Assembly (NCBI GenBank): GCA_024742395.1
Contig: JANSYO010000009.1
Location: 46,749-110,748, forward strand
Origin: Cytophagales bacterium
GTDB lineage: Bacteria; Bacteroidota; Bacteroidia; Cytophagales; Spirosomataceae
Reading direction: 5' to 3'
DNA length: 64,000 nt
Both the position numbers and the translations under genes were made by a program. Under the pieces are notes generated by a model. It searched no databases. It was not told the DNA's origin and saw nothing but the letters and a program-made list of their open reading frames with translations. Shown one piece after another: positions 63,695 to 64,000 of the stretch. How positions within the stretch are numbered: position 1 is the first letter of the stretch; each line of letters starts with the position of its first letter.

Positions 63695-64000
63695 ATGTCC
63701 TCTGGTTTAAATAAAGGAATAGAATATTTGCGTGGGGTAGGTACCTCTCGTGCAGACCTACTTAAAACGGAGTTGGCCATTTTTACCTATGGTGATTTGC
63801 TTCAACATTTTCCTTTCAGATACGAAGACAGGAGTCAGTTTTACATTATCTCCAAGCTCACTGAAGATATGGAAGCGGCCCAAATCAAAGGTAAAATCAG
63901 GAGTATACAGAAAATTGGTACAGGCAGAAAACAGAGGCTGGTAGTCGAGTTTTCTGATCATACTGGTACAATTGAGCTGGTTTGGTTTCAGGGTGTAAAC
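63695..64000 (+). CDS. recG: ATP-dependent DNA helicase RecG (5' part)
   Basis: The first 102 codons of a gene that runs off the right edge. RecG drives branch migration and rescue of stalled forks. The N-terminal wedge-domain start is diagnostic: YLRGVGTSRADLLKTEL, then TYGDLLQHFPFRYEDRS, followed by an OB-fold strand set (QIKGKIRSIQKIG, LVVEFSDHTGTIELVWFQG). The helicase motifs are beyond the window. It is divergent from the MutS-like gene, with 47 bp between the two start codons. Confidence 0.93.
   Translation, partial: MSSGLNKGIEYLRGVGTSRADLLKTELAIFTYGDLLQHFPFRYEDRSQFYIISKLTEDMEAAQIKGKIRSIQKIGTGRKQRLVVEFSDHTGTIELVWFQGVN

Noticed and set aside
63750..63961. Frames on both strands within the start of recG
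   Set aside because: The recG frame has diagnostic motifs through the same bases; the others are shadows.
1..64000. tRNA, rRNA, CRISPR arrays, insertion sequences, prophage genes
   Set aside because: Read for cloverleaf-like stretches, regularly spaced repeats, transposase or integrase motifs and found none; gaps between genes are mostly too short to hold them.

Overview
This window is a stretch of Bacteroidota chromosome, most likely from the Cytophagia or a related environmental lineage. The evidence is a SusC/SusD pair, families largely restricted to this phylum (DUF4292, DUF5606, a membrane-anchored MutS-like ATPase), weak Shine-Dalgarno usage, low-to-moderate GC, and several promoters of the phylum type (TTTG, spacer of 19 to 23, TAnnTTTG). 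I see no rRNA, tRNA, CRISPR array, prophage or insertion sequence. Most of the window is housekeeping.

Layout. 1-8.7 kb: the 5' part of purU, three TPR proteins (one a TMTC-like GT-C membrane protein), a TPR/DUF4292/EnvC-like operon and panB. 8.7-13.1 kb: comEC, a PduO-type cobalamin adenosyltransferase, a small DUF1648-like protein and queA. 13.1-18.6 kb: a hexuronate unit with a divergent LacI regulator, uxuA, a GH67 alpha-glucuronidase and an SDR likely acting as fructuronate reductase. 18.6-24.5 kb (minus strand): DUF2306 membrane protein, membrane AraC regulator, RhlE helicase, glycosylasparaginase and a sialate-O-acetylesterase-like protein. 24.8-37.8 kb: purH, a beta-CASP nuclease, MlaF/MlaE, an SDR, DUF5606, trehalase, a secreted unknown, nadA, a DUF1648 protein, a C-terminal processing protease and leucyl aminopeptidase. 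37.9-40.5 kb: a decay island with three broken genes around an intact ParD/ParE pair. 40.5-55.5 kb: a FAD/Fe-S oxidoreductase divergent from an operon of susC, susD, a lipoprotein and two tandem giant FG-GAP/UnbV lipoproteins, the second split by a frameshift at a T9 run. 55.5-64 kb: a flippase, murE, an FUSC-type membrane protein, a sugar isomerase-like TIM barrel, the membrane MutS-like ATPase and the start of recG.

How the genes fit together. The uxu operon would release and break down (methyl)glucuronic acid from glucuronoxylan. A LacI-type core, CAAnCGnTTG, lies at the uxu promoter and twice in the divergent region between the FAD/Fe-S gene and susC, so the two loci may share a regulator or regulator type. 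The SusCD locus has no glycoside hydrolases; its cargo is two paralogous beta-propeller-type lipoproteins, which makes it the best candidate here for an undescribed uptake or surface system. Many gene pairs are convergent with gaps of a few bases, and two share bidirectional hairpins that reach into both coding ends.

Frame disruptions at 24.5-24.65, 38.2, 38.7, 38.8 and 54.2 kb can each be repaired by removing one base, four of them in homopolymer runs. They need checking against reads before they are called biology.
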